A DNA stretch of 32,368 bases from SIG588 sp964515215. GTDB lineage: Bacteria; Bacillota; Clostridia; Oscillospirales; Acutalibacteraceae. This document shows, piece by piece, positions 1 to 7,691 of the stretch; positions within the stretch are counted from its first letter, which is position 1, and every line of letters begins with the position of its first letter. The notes beneath the pieces were generated by a model. The model did no database searches and was not told the DNA's origin. It saw only the letters and a list, made by a program, of their open reading frames with translations. The stretch lies in NCBI GenBank assembly GCA_964515215.1, contig CAZESL010000010.1, positions 1-32,368 of the forward strand, given 5' to 3'. A program made the translations under genes and the position numbers.

Positions 1-2076
1 CGTGCCGTCTATCAGCGTTTCAAGCACGCGGCTAAGGCGCGGATCGGCATCCGCCGTGGCATTCGGGTCGTACTGCGGTTTCAATGCGGCAACTTCATCG
101 GCGGTAAGCCCGAAGATATAGTTGTTTTCGCGGCCCGCCTGTTCCACGATCTCGATATTGGCACCGTCGTAAGTGCCGAGTGTGACCGCACCGTTCAACA
201 TAAACTTCATGTTACCCGTACCCGACGCTTCGGTACCCGCCGTGGAGATCTGCTCGGATACGTCGGCGGCAGGCATGATGAATTCGGCGGCGGAAACGTT
301 GTAATCGGGCAGAAACACGACCTGCATCTTATCGTTCACATCGGGGTCGGCGGCAATGATGCGCGCCCATTCGTTGATATATTTGATGATGGCTTTGGCA
401 CGGAAATATCCCGGTGCGGCTTTGGCGGCAAAGATATATACCGTGGGGGCAAAGTCACGAATGCGTCCGTCTTTTAAGCCGAAATAAGTGTCGGCAATGG
501 AAAACGCGTTCAAAAGCTGACGTTTATATTCGTGCAGGCGCTTCGCCTGGATGTCGAATATCCAGGAAGGGTCCACCTTCACGCCGCACCGTGCTTCGAG
601 GAATGCGGCAAGTTGGCGTTTCTTTTCCGCTTTAACGGCGGCGAAATCCGCGAGAAAACGGCTGTCATCCTGCAAATCTTCCAATTGTCGCAACTGCGTG
701 AGATCACAGATCCAACCCGCACCGATGCGGGAGGTGATGAGCGCGGACAGTTCGGGGTTAGCCAGTCCCAGCCAACGGCGCTGGGTGATACCGTTGGTCT
801 TGTTGTTGAACCGTTCGGGATACAGCGCGTACCAATGGGGGAGTACCTGCGTTTTCAAAAGTTCGGTGTGCAACTGTGCCACACCGTTGACCGAATGTGA
901 GGCAAATATTGCCATGCGCGCCATATGCAGGGTGTTACCTTCAATGATCCGGTATTTAACGGCATCCTCACCCACGATGCGGTGACGGCGCAATTCCCGT
1001 TGCAGCGCGTGGTGCAATTGCTTCACGTACGGCATCAGGTGGGGGAGTACCCGTGAGAACAGATCCAGCCCCCACTTTTCAAGCGCTTCGGGTAATACCG
1101 TGTGATTGGTGTACGCGAACACGCGGCGGGAAAGGTTGAGTGCTTTGGTGAAGGAAACACCGTCTTCGCACAAAAGACGAATGAATTCCGGAATAGCCAC
1201 CACGGGGTGAGTGTCGTTCAACTGGATGGCGTAGTGATCCGCAAAACGGTCGTACCGCGTACCGTTCTTTCGGCGGTAGCGGCGAAGCATATCCTGAATG
1301 GAGGCACTGGCAAAGAAATATTGCTGTTTCAAGCGCAGTGCTTTGCCCTCGTCGGTATCGTCATTGGGATACAATACGGCCGAAATGCGCTCGGCTTGCA
1401 TCGTGTCACGTACGGCTTCTTCGTAGCGCTGAGCGTTAAAGGCGGCGAAATCAAACGGAGTGATCGCTTCCGCTTGCCACAAACGCAGGGTGTTGACCGT
1501 GCGTGCGCCGTAGCCGATGACCGGCATATCGTAGGGCACGGCCCATACAGCCTCGTTTTCACCAAAACAAATGCGTACCCGCTCGTCTTCACGGCGGCGG
1601 GACCACGGATCACCGAAACGTAGCCAGTTGTCCGCCTCTTCGCGCTGAAAACCGTCTTCAAAGGACTGTTTGAACAGACCGTAGCGGTAGCGAATGCCGT
1701 AACCGTCCAACGGAATATCCCGTGTGGCGGCAGACTCCAAAAAGCACGCCGCCAGACGGCCGAGGCCGCCGTTACCGAGTGCAGCGTCTTCGATCTCCTC
1801 AAACACTCGCATATCCACCTCATGGCGGGAGAGCAGGGCTGCCACCGTGTCGATCGCCTGCATATTGTACAGATTTTGATAGATCATACGGCCAATGAGA
1901 AATTCCGCCGAAAGGTATGCCACGCGCTTGCCTTTTTTGGGACGTGACCAGCGGTCGTCCACAGCCGCCAATGCCGCTTTGGATACGGCATGATACAATT
2001 CGGTGGAGGTGGCATTCTCCACCCGTTTGCCCGTATCGATCCGCAGCAGTGTGCGAATATCTTTTTCCAAACTCAT
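1..2076 (-). CDS. glgP: Glycogen/maltodextrin phosphorylase, C-terminus cut by window edge
   Basis: PLP-dependent GT35 phosphorylase, which releases glucose-1-phosphate from the non-reducing ends of glycogen or maltodextrins in the cytoplasm. The 692 visible codons cover most of the usual ~800 residues; the missing end lies outside the window. Diagnostic blocks include the N-terminal AYLSAEFLIGR, GNGGLGRLAACF, the NDTHP segment, the KTNGITQRRWL segment, KRLHEYKRQ, and the PLP-site block GTEASGTGNMKF, with the Schiff-base lysine at residue 624. The ATG is chosen because AAAGGAGT lies 5-12 bases upstream and the next gene ends just before it. It follows malQ by 12 bases and its Shine-Dalgarno overlaps the malQ stop, so the two are very probably translationally coupled. 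MalQ reshapes short maltodextrins into chains this enzyme can use. Confidence 0.97.
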   Translation of the reverse strand, partial: MSLEKDIRTLLRIDTGKRVENATSTELYHAVSKAALAAVDDRWSRPKKGKRVAYLSAEFLIGRMIYQNLYNMQAIDTVAALLSRHEVDMRVFEEIEDAALGNGGLGRLAACFLESAATRDIPLDGYGIRYRYGLFKQSFEDGFQREEADNWLRFGDPWSRRREDERVRICFGENEAVWAVPYDMPVIGYGARTVNTLRLWQAEAITPFDFAAFNAQRYEEAVRDTMQAERISAVLYPNDDTDEGKALRLKQQYFFASASIQDMLRRYRRKNGTRYDRFADHYAIQLNDTHPVVAIPEFIRLLCEDGVSFTKALNLSRRVFAYTNHTVLPEALEKWGLDLFSRVLPHLMPYVKQLHHALQRELRRHRIVGEDAVKYRIIEGNTLHMARMAIFASHSVNGVAQLHTELLKTQVLPHWYALYPERFNNKTNGITQRRWLGLANPELSALITSRIGAGWICDLTQLRQLEDLQDDSRFLADFAAVKAEKKRQLAAFLEARCGVKVDPSWIFDIQAKRLHEYKRQLLNAFSIADTYFGLKDGRIRDFAPTVYIFAAKAAPGYFRAKAIIKYINEWARIIAADPDVNDKMQVVFLPDYNVSAAEFIMPAADVSEQISTAGTEASGTGNMKFMLNGAVTLGTYDGANIEIVEQAGRENNYIFGLTADEVAALKPQYDPNATADADPRLSRVLETLIDGT

Positions 2077-2088
2077 ATACATACTCCT

Positions 2089-3564
2089 TTATCGGTTATA
2101 TAACGTGACAAATTCTTTGAGATGTGCCGCTAACTCATCGGTGAGGGCATTGGGTGCCATTCGCCATTTCCAGTTCTCACCCACCGTGGAGGGGGTGTTC
2201 ATACGGGCACGGCTGTCCAGCGCCAACAGGTCTTGCATCTGGAAAATAGCGAGGTCCGCCACGCTTTGATACGCGGCACGAAGCATCCCCATGGGAATGG
2301 CGGCGCGCCGTTTCACGCCGAGATAGCGCATCATATAGGCGATCTCTCGCCGTCCCGCACGGGAACAGTAGCCGACGATGGTATCGTTGTCGTGCGTGCC
2401 GCCGTATACCGCGCGGTTTTTGGGAAAATTGTGCGGCAGGTGCGGATTTTCGGGGTTTCCGTCAAACCCAAACAGCAACACACTCATACCGGGATATCCC
2501 GTTTGGCGCAGAAGGGTTCGTACCTTCGGATGCAGTACACCGAGATCTTCTGCCAAAATACGCATATCGCCCGCTGCTTGGTCGATAGCGTCGGTCAGCA
2601 GTCGTGCGGGACCTTGCCGCCATTCGCCGCCGATGGCGGTTTCGGATGCGGCGGGGATCGCATAGTACCGTGCCATACCGATAAAGTGGTCGATACGCAG
2701 GGCGTCGTACAGCGAGCGGCAGGCGGTCACGCGTTTGCGCCACCAATCGAAACCGTCTTCTGCCATGCGTTCCCAGTCGTACAACGGATTGCCCCACCGT
2801 TGTCCCGTGGCAGAGAACATATCGGGCGGCACACCCGCTACAGCGGTGGGATAGCCGTTTTCGTCCAACTGAAACAGCGAACGGTTGGCCCACACATCTG
2901 CGCTATCGGCGGAAACGTACAGCGGAATGTCGCCGATAAGCAAGATACCGCGCTCGTTCACGTACGTTTTTAACGCGTTCCACTGACAGCGAAACAAATA
3001 TTGACAGAAACATACGAAGCCGATGCCGTCTGCCAATTCCGCCGTGTAGCGCGCAACGGCATGGGGGTCACGCAGGCGAATATCTTCGTCCCATTCACTC
3101 CAATCACAGTAGTCGAAATGTTCCTTTACCGCCGTATACAATGCGTAATCCGTCAGCCAATGCGCTTCGTCACGGCAAAATGCGTGGTAATCCTCGTTCG
3201 GGGTAAAACGACGGTACGCCGTACGTAAAAGATCGAAGCGCGTACGGAATAAGCGGTCGTAGTCGATGTCACCCACCGCTTCACGGGCGGCGCCGGCTTC
3301 CTCTTCGGTAAGCAGACCGTCTGTTACCAAACGATCGGGATCAATGAAGTACGGATTACCCGCAAAGGCGGAAAAGGATTGATACGGGCTGTCGCCGAAT
3401 CCTGTGGGGCCCACGGGCAGTACCTGCCAATATCGCTGACCGGCGGCAGACAAAAAATCCGCAAAGGCGTATGCGGCATCCCCTAACGTACCGATGCCGT
3501 AGGGAGAAGGCAATGCGCTGATGGGCATCAAAATACCCGCACCGCGTGGAAACGTTTTTTTCAT
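2089..3564 (-). CDS. malQ: 4-alpha-glucanotransferase (amylomaltase)
   Basis: GH77 disproportionating enzyme that transfers alpha-1,4-glucan segments between maltodextrins; cytoplasmic. The 491-residue protein has the family's usual ~500-residue size. The substrate-channel opening reads ILMPISALPSPYGIGTLG near residue 11. The catalytic nucleophile is D292 in LRIDHFIG, the acid/base is E339 in ILAEDLG, and D392 of GTHDND is the stabilising aspartate. The open frame extends 21 codons upstream to 3627. The ATG at 3564 is preferred because it has AAGGAA upstream and gives the family-typical N-terminus, whereas the extension runs into a terminator-like hairpin. It forms a pair with glgP downstream for glycogen/maltodextrin breakdown. 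No clear promoter is seen in the short gap to the hairpin, so read-through from the upstream carboxypeptidase gene is possible. Confidence 0.95.
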   Translation of the reverse strand: MKKTFPRGAGILMPISALPSPYGIGTLGDAAYAFADFLSAAGQRYWQVLPVGPTGFGDSPYQSFSAFAGNPYFIDPDRLVTDGLLTEEEAGAAREAVGDIDYDRLFRTRFDLLRTAYRRFTPNEDYHAFCRDEAHWLTDYALYTAVKEHFDYCDWSEWDEDIRLRDPHAVARYTAELADGIGFVCFCQYLFRCQWNALKTYVNERGILLIGDIPLYVSADSADVWANRSLFQLDENGYPTAVAGVPPDMFSATGQRWGNPLYDWERMAEDGFDWWRKRVTACRSLYDALRIDHFIGMARYYAIPAASETAIGGEWRQGPARLLTDAIDQAAGDMRILAEDLGVLHPKVRTLLRQTGYPGMSVLLFGFDGNPENPHLPHNFPKNRAVYGGTHDNDTIVGYCSRAGRREIAYMMRYLGVKRRAAIPMGMLRAAYQSVADLAIFQMQDLLALDSRARMNTPSTVGENWKWRMAPNALTDELAAHLKEFVTLYNR

Positions 3565-3606
3565 AGACGACCATTCCTTGTAAAAAGTGTTGTTAGTATT
3601 ACCTTC

Positions 3607-3650
3607 AAAAAGCAAAAAACGCATCACGTTGTGTGCGTTTTTTGCTTTTT
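3607..3650 (-). terminator. Hairpin after the S11 carboxypeptidase gene
   Basis: There is a perfect 17-bp inverted repeat (arms 3607-3623 and 3634-3650, 10-base loop). It lies 3 bases beyond the carboxypeptidase stop and upstream of malQ. Arms rich in A on one side and T on the other give a U-rich 3' arm on either strand. The stem is AT-rich, so termination strength is uncertain and partial read-through into malQ-glgP is plausible. Confidence 0.65.
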
Positions 3651-3653
3651 ATA

Positions 3654-4685
3654 TCATTTCAGCGCAAATCCTGCTTCATACAGCAAGGTGGACTCGGTGA
3701 AACGCAGGTTTTCGTCTGCACAACCGAGCACGATGGCGATCAGTTGCACACCGTCTTTTTCCGCCACCGATGCCAAGCAGTAGCCCGCTTCGTCAATGTA
3801 TCCCGTTTTGCCGCCGATAGCATTTACGTAATAGGTGGCAGGGAAATAGGTGTTGAGCAAGCGATTGGTATTGGTGTAACTGAGTTCGTGACCGCTCGGC
3901 GTGGTGAAGGATACGCGGGGAGAACACAGCGCTTCGCGCACCGCATCATACTGCCACGCGAACCGCAGGATCTTCAACATATCGTTCGCAGTGGTCACGT
4001 GGAAGGTGTGATACATACCGTCGGGGTTGACAAAGTGGGAGTCCTTCGCACCGATGGCTTCCAATTCTTCATTCATCAGATCACAAAAGCGGGTAGCGGC
4101 TTCAAAATTGCTGAGTTCCTCTTCGGGATACAGACGCTGTGCCGTGTGTACCGCCAGACAGTACGCCGCATCGCCGCCCGAAGGGAGCAATAACGCTTGC
4201 AACATCTGGGGGAGCGTGAGTTCCATACCGAGCTTTAAGTACGCACTGCTGGCCTGCGGATCGGTGAGATACACCTCCCGACCGACGACAAAGTTTTCTT
4301 CTGTCGCATATTTCGCGGCAACTGCGGCGGTCATGATCTTGGTCAAACTCGCGGGATAGCACACCGCGTCGGCGTTAGCGTCGTACAACACCCGTTCATG
4401 GGTGGCGTCGTACAACAACGCGTTTTTAGCGCTCATCGCCCCCGACAGTTGCGCTACCGTTTGATCGGTAAAGGACGGCAGCGTGGTCGTCGTAGTCGTG
4501 GGAACGGTCGTGGTGCTGTTTTGTCCCGACGGTGTGCCGCCGATATTGCCCGTGACGCGACCGCTGAAATACAAGGCAATACCTACTGCCAGTGCCAGCA
4601 ACAGCACGGCAATAAGGAACACGGGCAACAGACGGCGCAGGGCACGTCGGCGGCGCGCATGGCGAAACGTTTGCGTTTTACTCAT
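3654..4685 (-). CDS. Membrane-anchored D-alanyl-D-alanine carboxypeptidase (peptidase S11)
   Basis: Penicillin-binding protein of the DacA/DacF class, expected to trim terminal D-Ala from peptidoglycan stem peptides outside the cell. It has 343 residues. A basic N-terminus is followed by one TM helix (about 20-40), then a threonine-rich linker (57-69), then the S11 domain. The catalytic SxxK is S113-L-T-K116 and the KTG triad is K293-T-G295. The second motif, normally SxN, reads S169-G-G171, so the usual asparagine is replaced. Classical low-molecular-weight PBPs use a cleaved signal peptide and a C-terminal amphipathic anchor; here the anchor is an uncleaved-looking N-terminal helix. The ATG has GAGGGA upstream. 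The gene has its own divergent promoter and a hairpin behind it, so it is probably monocistronic or only loosely linked to malQ. Enzyme activity with the altered motif is uncertain. Confidence 0.92.
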   Translation of the reverse strand: MSKTQTFRHARRRRALRRLLPVFLIAVLLLALAVGIALYFSGRVTGNIGGTPSGQNSTTTVPTTTTTTLPSFTDQTVAQLSGAMSAKNALLYDATHERVLYDANADAVCYPASLTKIMTAAVAAKYATEENFVVGREVYLTDPQASSAYLKLGMELTLPQMLQALLLPSGGDAAYCLAVHTAQRLYPEEELSNFEAATRFCDLMNEELEAIGAKDSHFVNPDGMYHTFHVTTANDMLKILRFAWQYDAVREALCSPRVSFTTPSGHELSYTNTNRLLNTYFPATYYVNAIGGKTGYIDEAGYCLASVAEKDGVQLIAIVLGCADENLRFTESTLLYEAGFALK

Positions 4686-4730
4686 ATCGTTATCCCTCGA
4701 TTATTGTACAGATACATTAATTATATTACA

Positions 4731-4759
4731 ATTATACTACTGTTTTATAATTTTGGCAA
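4731..4759 (-). promoter_or_regulatory. Sigma-A promoter of the S11 carboxypeptidase gene
   Basis: On the minus strand, TTGCCA (4754-4759) is followed after 17 bases by TATAAT (4731-4736), 46 bases before the ATG. It lies back-to-back with the padR promoter in the 150-base divergent region. Confidence 0.75.
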
Positions 4760-4776
4760 TCACCTATTTAAAAAGA

Positions 4777-4805
4777 TTGACAAAATTTGCGAAAAAAGGT
4801 ACACT
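4777..4805 (+). promoter_or_regulatory. Sigma-A promoter of the padR operon
   Basis: TTGACA (4777-4782), a 17-base spacer and TACACT (4800-4805). It lies 30 bases before the padR start. PadR regulators usually repress their own operon, so an operator here would be expected, but no convincing dyad is visible. Confidence 0.7.
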
Positions 4806-4835
4806 AACTGTATTATATTAGAAGGATGCTGACGG

Positions 4836-5186
4836 ATGATATATGACAAGTCACAAATGATGCGCGGCACACTGGAAGGATGTATCTTAAAAATTATTCG
4901 TATGCGGGAAACATACGGGTACGAGATCTTAGTGTTGCTTCGTGAATGCGGGTTTTCGGATATTTCGGAAGGGACGATCTATCCGTTACTGCTTCGACTG
5001 GAAAAGCAGGGGAGTATTCGAGCGGAACTGCGTCCCTCACCGCTCGGTCCGCGCCGTAAATATTACACCATTACGCCATCGGGAACGGAATATCTCGTAG
5101 CGTTTGAGGCATGTTGGGCGCAACTGACATATGCCGTCGAAAATGCTTTACACGTTGGAGAGGAGGGAAAGAATGACACGAAGTGA
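4836..5186 (+). CDS. PadR-family transcriptional regulator
   Basis: A small winged-helix regulator of 116 residues, the size of the short PadR subfamily. The hallmark order is visible: M-R-G-T-L-E at residues 9-14, the YGYEI helix at about 27-31, the EGTIYPLLLRLEKQG recognition-helix block at about 45-59, and the wing with GPRRKYYTIT at 71-80 followed by G-x-E-Y-L. The ATG has AGAAGGA 9 bases upstream. Its 3' end overlaps the next gene by 14 bases, so the two are translationally coupled. PadR proteins next to small membrane proteins commonly repress the operon until a membrane-active compound or another effector binds. That role is inferred; no ligand can be read from the sequence. Confidence 0.93.
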   Translation: MIYDKSQMMRGTLEGCILKIIRMRETYGYEILVLLRECGFSDISEGTIYPLLLRLEKQGSIRAELRPSPLGPRRKYYTITPSGTEYLVAFEACWAQLTYAVENALHVGEEGKNDTK

Positions 5187-5874
5187 ACAGCGTGCTGCAT
5201 GCGCAGAGTTGTCTGCGGATAACCGTCGTGCGTTGCAACGTATTGAACGTTTCTTGGACTCCTACTCGATAAACGAAGTGACACAAGAGGAAGTGCTGAC
5301 CGATCTTACGGGCATGGCACTGGAGTGTCAGCAGCGCGGTCAACCGTTTTCTGAAGCAATGGGTATGGATGAAGCGGCTTTTTGCCACGAGCTGGTTGCC
5401 AACTGTCCGCGGGAGACCCGTACCGAACGGGCGCTTGCCGCTTTGCGGTGGATGATCGCGTGGGTCGGGTGCATTTTGCCCGTGATGTTTTTGCTGGAGT
5501 GTGTCTTCCCGTGGATGAGCGGAGAAATTACGAACGGACTGTATTACGTGCCGTTGCCGTTTTTGTGTAAGTATCTGGCGGCGGTCATTCCCGTCGCGGC
5601 GGGGATCTACGTGTTCAAACGGCTGACGTACTGTTCCCGCTCACTCGTGTGGACGTGGTTTGCCGTGGCGTTCCTGTCGGTGTTTATCACGGTTTCGGAA
5701 GTGTCTGCACGCTTCATGAGTACCGTGACCTTGCCGTTGTCATTGTGGCTGTGGCTGTGGCTGTTCGGTGGTGCGTTTGCCTTCTTTCATATTGCTAAAC
5801 GATGTGTAGCATTGACGGTAGCGTACCATCAAAGAAAAAACGATCTTAATTCAAGAAAGGACAGAGGAAAATGA
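5173..5874 (+). CDS. PadR-associated four-TM membrane protein (DUF1048/DUF1700-like)
   Basis: A 233-residue protein with a helical soluble N-terminal part (about 1-85) and four predicted membrane helices near 90-111, 128-148, 158-176 and 186-208. The last has a W/L-rich run. The N-terminal helices with a closing AFCHELV (69-75) resemble the helical domain found in DUF1048/DUF1700 proteins that accompany PadR genes; this family call is by pattern only. The frame is open from 5131, but the ATG at 5173 has GAGAGGAGGG just upstream and is preferred. It overlaps padR by 14 bases and shares an ATGA overlap with the SPFH gene, so all three are one translation unit. Its function is unknown; a sensory or membrane-stress partner of PadR is likely. 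Confidence 0.78.
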   Translation: MTRSEQRAACAELSADNRRALQRIERFLDSYSINEVTQEEVLTDLTGMALECQQRGQPFSEAMGMDEAAFCHELVANCPRETRTERALAALRWMIAWVGCILPVMFLLECVFPWMSGEITNGLYYVPLPFLCKYLAAVIPVAAGIYVFKRLTYCSRSLVWTWFAVAFLSVFITVSEVSARFMSTVTLPLSLWLWLWLFGGAFAFFHIAKRCVALTVAYHQRKNDLNSRKDRGK

Positions 5875-6665
5875 AAGGCTTTAAAATCGGTGCAAAATGG
5901 ATCGTGGCGATCGTGGCGGTTATTGTTGTCGCCGTGACGGTTGCCGGTTGCTTTACAGTGGTACAACCCGGTCACACGGGTGTAGTGGTTACACTGGGTA
6001 AGGTGAACACCAACGTGTTGCAGGAAGGGCTTCATTTCAAAGTACCGTTTGTGCAAACGGTGGTGATGATCGACAACCGTATTTCCAAACTGGAAGTCGA
6101 TACCGAAGCGTTTTCTAAAGATCTGCAGACGGTAGAGACTACTCTTGCGATCAACTACCGTGTCGATACCGCGAAATCCTACAGCATCTATAAGAACATC
6201 GGACAAGACTACGAAACCGTGCTGGTGACGCCCGCCGTGAACGAAGTGCTCAAAGCGATTACTGCGAAGTACACGGCAGAGGAGAGCGTGACCAACCGTT
6301 CGCTCATTTCCGAAGGGCTTGTTTCGGCACTGAATGAGAAGTTGAACGAGATCGGCTTATATGTGACCGACGTCAATATCATCAATTTTGATTTTTCTGA
6401 GGCATACATTACGGCGATCGAAGAAAAACAGGTGGCACAGCAGCAACTGCTGAAGGCGGAGACCGAAAAGCAGACCGCCATCACCAACGCCGAAGCCGAA
6501 GCCGAAGCAACGCGTATTAAGGCGGAAGCCGAAGCGGCCGCCAACAAAGCGTTGACCGAATCGCTCACTCCCGAACTGATCGAATACAACAAGATCCAAA
6601 AATGGGACGGCAAACTCCCGCAGGTTACGGGCAGCAGTGCCATTGTGGACTTGACGGTGGAATAA
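5871..6665 (+). CDS. Prohibitin-like SPFH/Band 7 protein, possible lipoprotein
   Basis: A 264-residue protein of the prohibitin/HflK-HflC/flotillin superfamily, membrane-scaffold proteins that form ring-like oligomers and often modulate proteases. The SPFH core starts near residue 28 with V-Q-P-G-H-T-G-V-V-V and runs to about 190. A charged Ala/Glu-rich coiled coil follows (about 185-228), with repeated E-A-E-A units. The N-terminus has lysines at 2, 5 and 9, a hydrophobic stretch of about 14 residues and V24-A-G-C27, which satisfies the lipobox rule, so lipidation at C27 is possible instead of a plain TM anchor. It starts inside the stop of the preceding gene (ATGA) with AGAGGAAA upstream, so it belongs to the PadR operon. 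A role in membrane homeostasis is inferred. Confidence 0.9.
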   Translation: MKGFKIGAKWIVAIVAVIVVAVTVAGCFTVVQPGHTGVVVTLGKVNTNVLQEGLHFKVPFVQTVVMIDNRISKLEVDTEAFSKDLQTVETTLAINYRVDTAKSYSIYKNIGQDYETVLVTPAVNEVLKAITAKYTAEESVTNRSLISEGLVSALNEKLNEIGLYVTDVNIINFDFSEAYITAIEEKQVAQQQLLKAETEKQTAITNAEAEAEATRIKAEAEAAANKALTESLTPELIEYNKIQKWDGKLPQVTGSSAIVDLTVE

Positions 6666-6766
6666 ACCGATTTCTGTAAAGGGAAGTGCCTTGCCGTGCC
6701 GTTCTGCCGTGGTGAATATCCCACGTGAAGACGGTCTGCACAACGGTACGACTATCGATAAAATAA

Positions 6767-6794
6767 GAGGGGTTGCCGTCGCAACCCCTCGTTT
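6767..6794 (+). terminator. Intrinsic terminator of the padR-SPFH operon
   Basis: A perfect 10-bp GC-rich stem (6767-6776 with 6781-6790), a 4-base loop and then GTTTT. It lies about 100 bases after the SPFH stop. The stretch between holds nothing recognisable. Confidence 0.85.
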
Positions 6795-6809
6795 TGTCTG
6801 AAAAAGCGG

Positions 6810-6838
6810 TTTACATTTTGCTTTCGATATGATAGAAT
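6810..6838 (+). promoter_or_regulatory. Sigma-A promoter of the DUF6062 gene
   Basis: TTTACA (6810-6815), a 17-base spacer and TAGAAT (6833-6838). It lies 24 bases before the ATG and directly after the preceding terminator. Confidence 0.75.
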
Positions 6839-6862
6839 ATTTCCCGAGAGGAGTGAAACGCT

Positions 6863-7552
6863 ATGCGTGACAGCATTACCAGCATTCCCGTAAGCGAGGT
6901 GTTTGAACCGCGTGACGGCTGTCCTATCTGCCGTATGCGTGACCGTTTGGAGGAGCGTGTGGTGGAATACATCACGGGTGCCGCGATGATGGAACCCGAC
7001 GTGCGGGAGGATACCAACAAGCAGGGGTTTTGTATCACCCACTACCGCCAAATGCTCAAACGCCGTAACCGTTTGAGTGTGGCGTTGATGCTGGAAAGCC
7101 ACCTGGCCGAGACCGAAAAGAAGGTGTTCGCCGGGTTGCCGCTCGTCGGCAAACGCACCACCAAGCAGGTGCGTGCGGCCGAGAAGGCAGCGGACAGTTG
7201 TTTTGTGTGCAATCAAGTGGATTGGGCGATGGAGCGGATGCTCGCGACCGTTTGCCGTTTGTACGAGAACGAGCGTGATTTCCGCAATCTGTTTGCGGAG
7301 CAGGAGTATTTGTGTTTACCGCATTTTTCTCGCCTGGCGATTCCGGCGGGCGGGATGGATAAGCGGTGGCAACAAGAGTTTTTGAAGGCGGCGTCTGCGC
7401 TTTCTCGCAAATATTTGCAGGAATTAAAGGCGGATGTACACCACTTTACCGAGATGTTCGACTACCGCAACAACGGGGAAGAAGCGGATTGGGGCAATGC
7501 GAAAGATTCCATCGAACGGGCGGTGGAATACCTTACGACGCGGGAGCCGTGA
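6863..7552 (+). CDS. DUF6062 family protein with two CxxC/CxxH pairs
   Basis: A 229-residue cytoplasmic protein matching the DUF6062 pattern of Firmicutes, whose function is unknown. The opening S-I-P-V-S-E-V-F is typical. Four cysteine/histidine pairs occur in two successive sets: C20-x2-C23 with C57-x2-H60, then C113-x2-C116 with C151-x2-H154. This order looks like two structural zinc sites, which is an inference from spacing. There is no signal peptide or TM segment. The ATG has GAGAGGAG upstream and the gene has its own promoter, so it is probably transcribed alone. It ends about 50 bases before the ylxM promoter. No clear terminator is visible between them, only AT-rich sequence. Confidence 0.85.
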   Translation: MRDSITSIPVSEVFEPRDGCPICRMRDRLEERVVEYITGAAMMEPDVREDTNKQGFCITHYRQMLKRRNRLSVALMLESHLAETEKKVFAGLPLVGKRTTKQVRAAEKAADSCFVCNQVDWAMERMLATVCRLYENERDFRNLFAEQEYLCLPHFSRLAIPAGGMDKRWQQEFLKAASALSRKYLQELKADVHHFTEMFDYRNNGEEADWGNAKDSIERAVEYLTTREP

Positions 7553-7602
7553 TCTCTCAGTGTAAAGGGGAAAACAATTACAATATTTTTCCTTAAAACC
7601 CC

Positions 7603-7631
7603 TTGACAAAAAGCAAGATTTCGTGTATAAT
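7603..7631 (+). promoter_or_regulatory. Consensus sigma-A promoter of the ylxM-ffh operon
   Basis: TTGACA (7603-7608), exactly 17 bases, then TATAAT (7626-7631): a perfect consensus in both hexamers. This suits the highly expressed targeting and ribosomal-protein genes that follow. A 13-bp inverted repeat begins at its last two bases. Confidence 0.9.
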
Positions 7632-7663
7632 GAGTTGTAAAGTTTTTCGGCTTTACAACTCAT
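7630..7663 (+). repeat. 13-bp dyad overlapping the ylxM transcription start
   Basis: Perfect inverted repeat with arms 7630-7642 and 7651-7663 and an 8-base loop. It begins inside the -10 hexamer, so the expected transcription start (about 7637-7639) falls within the left arm. It could be a protein operator, or an RNA hairpin truncated at the 5' end. No U-tract follows, so it does not look like a terminator. Confidence 0.7.
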
Positions 7664-7691
7664 TCACTTTTAAAGAAGGAGGGGACCGTTG

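Noticed and set aside
1..2076. Truncated glycogen phosphorylase as a pseudogene
   Set aside because: The frame is intact up to the window edge, so the missing C-terminus is only a window effect.
3565..3606. A separate promoter for malQ-glgP
   Set aside because: No -35/-10 pair with proper spacing could be found in the short gap or in the hairpin arms.
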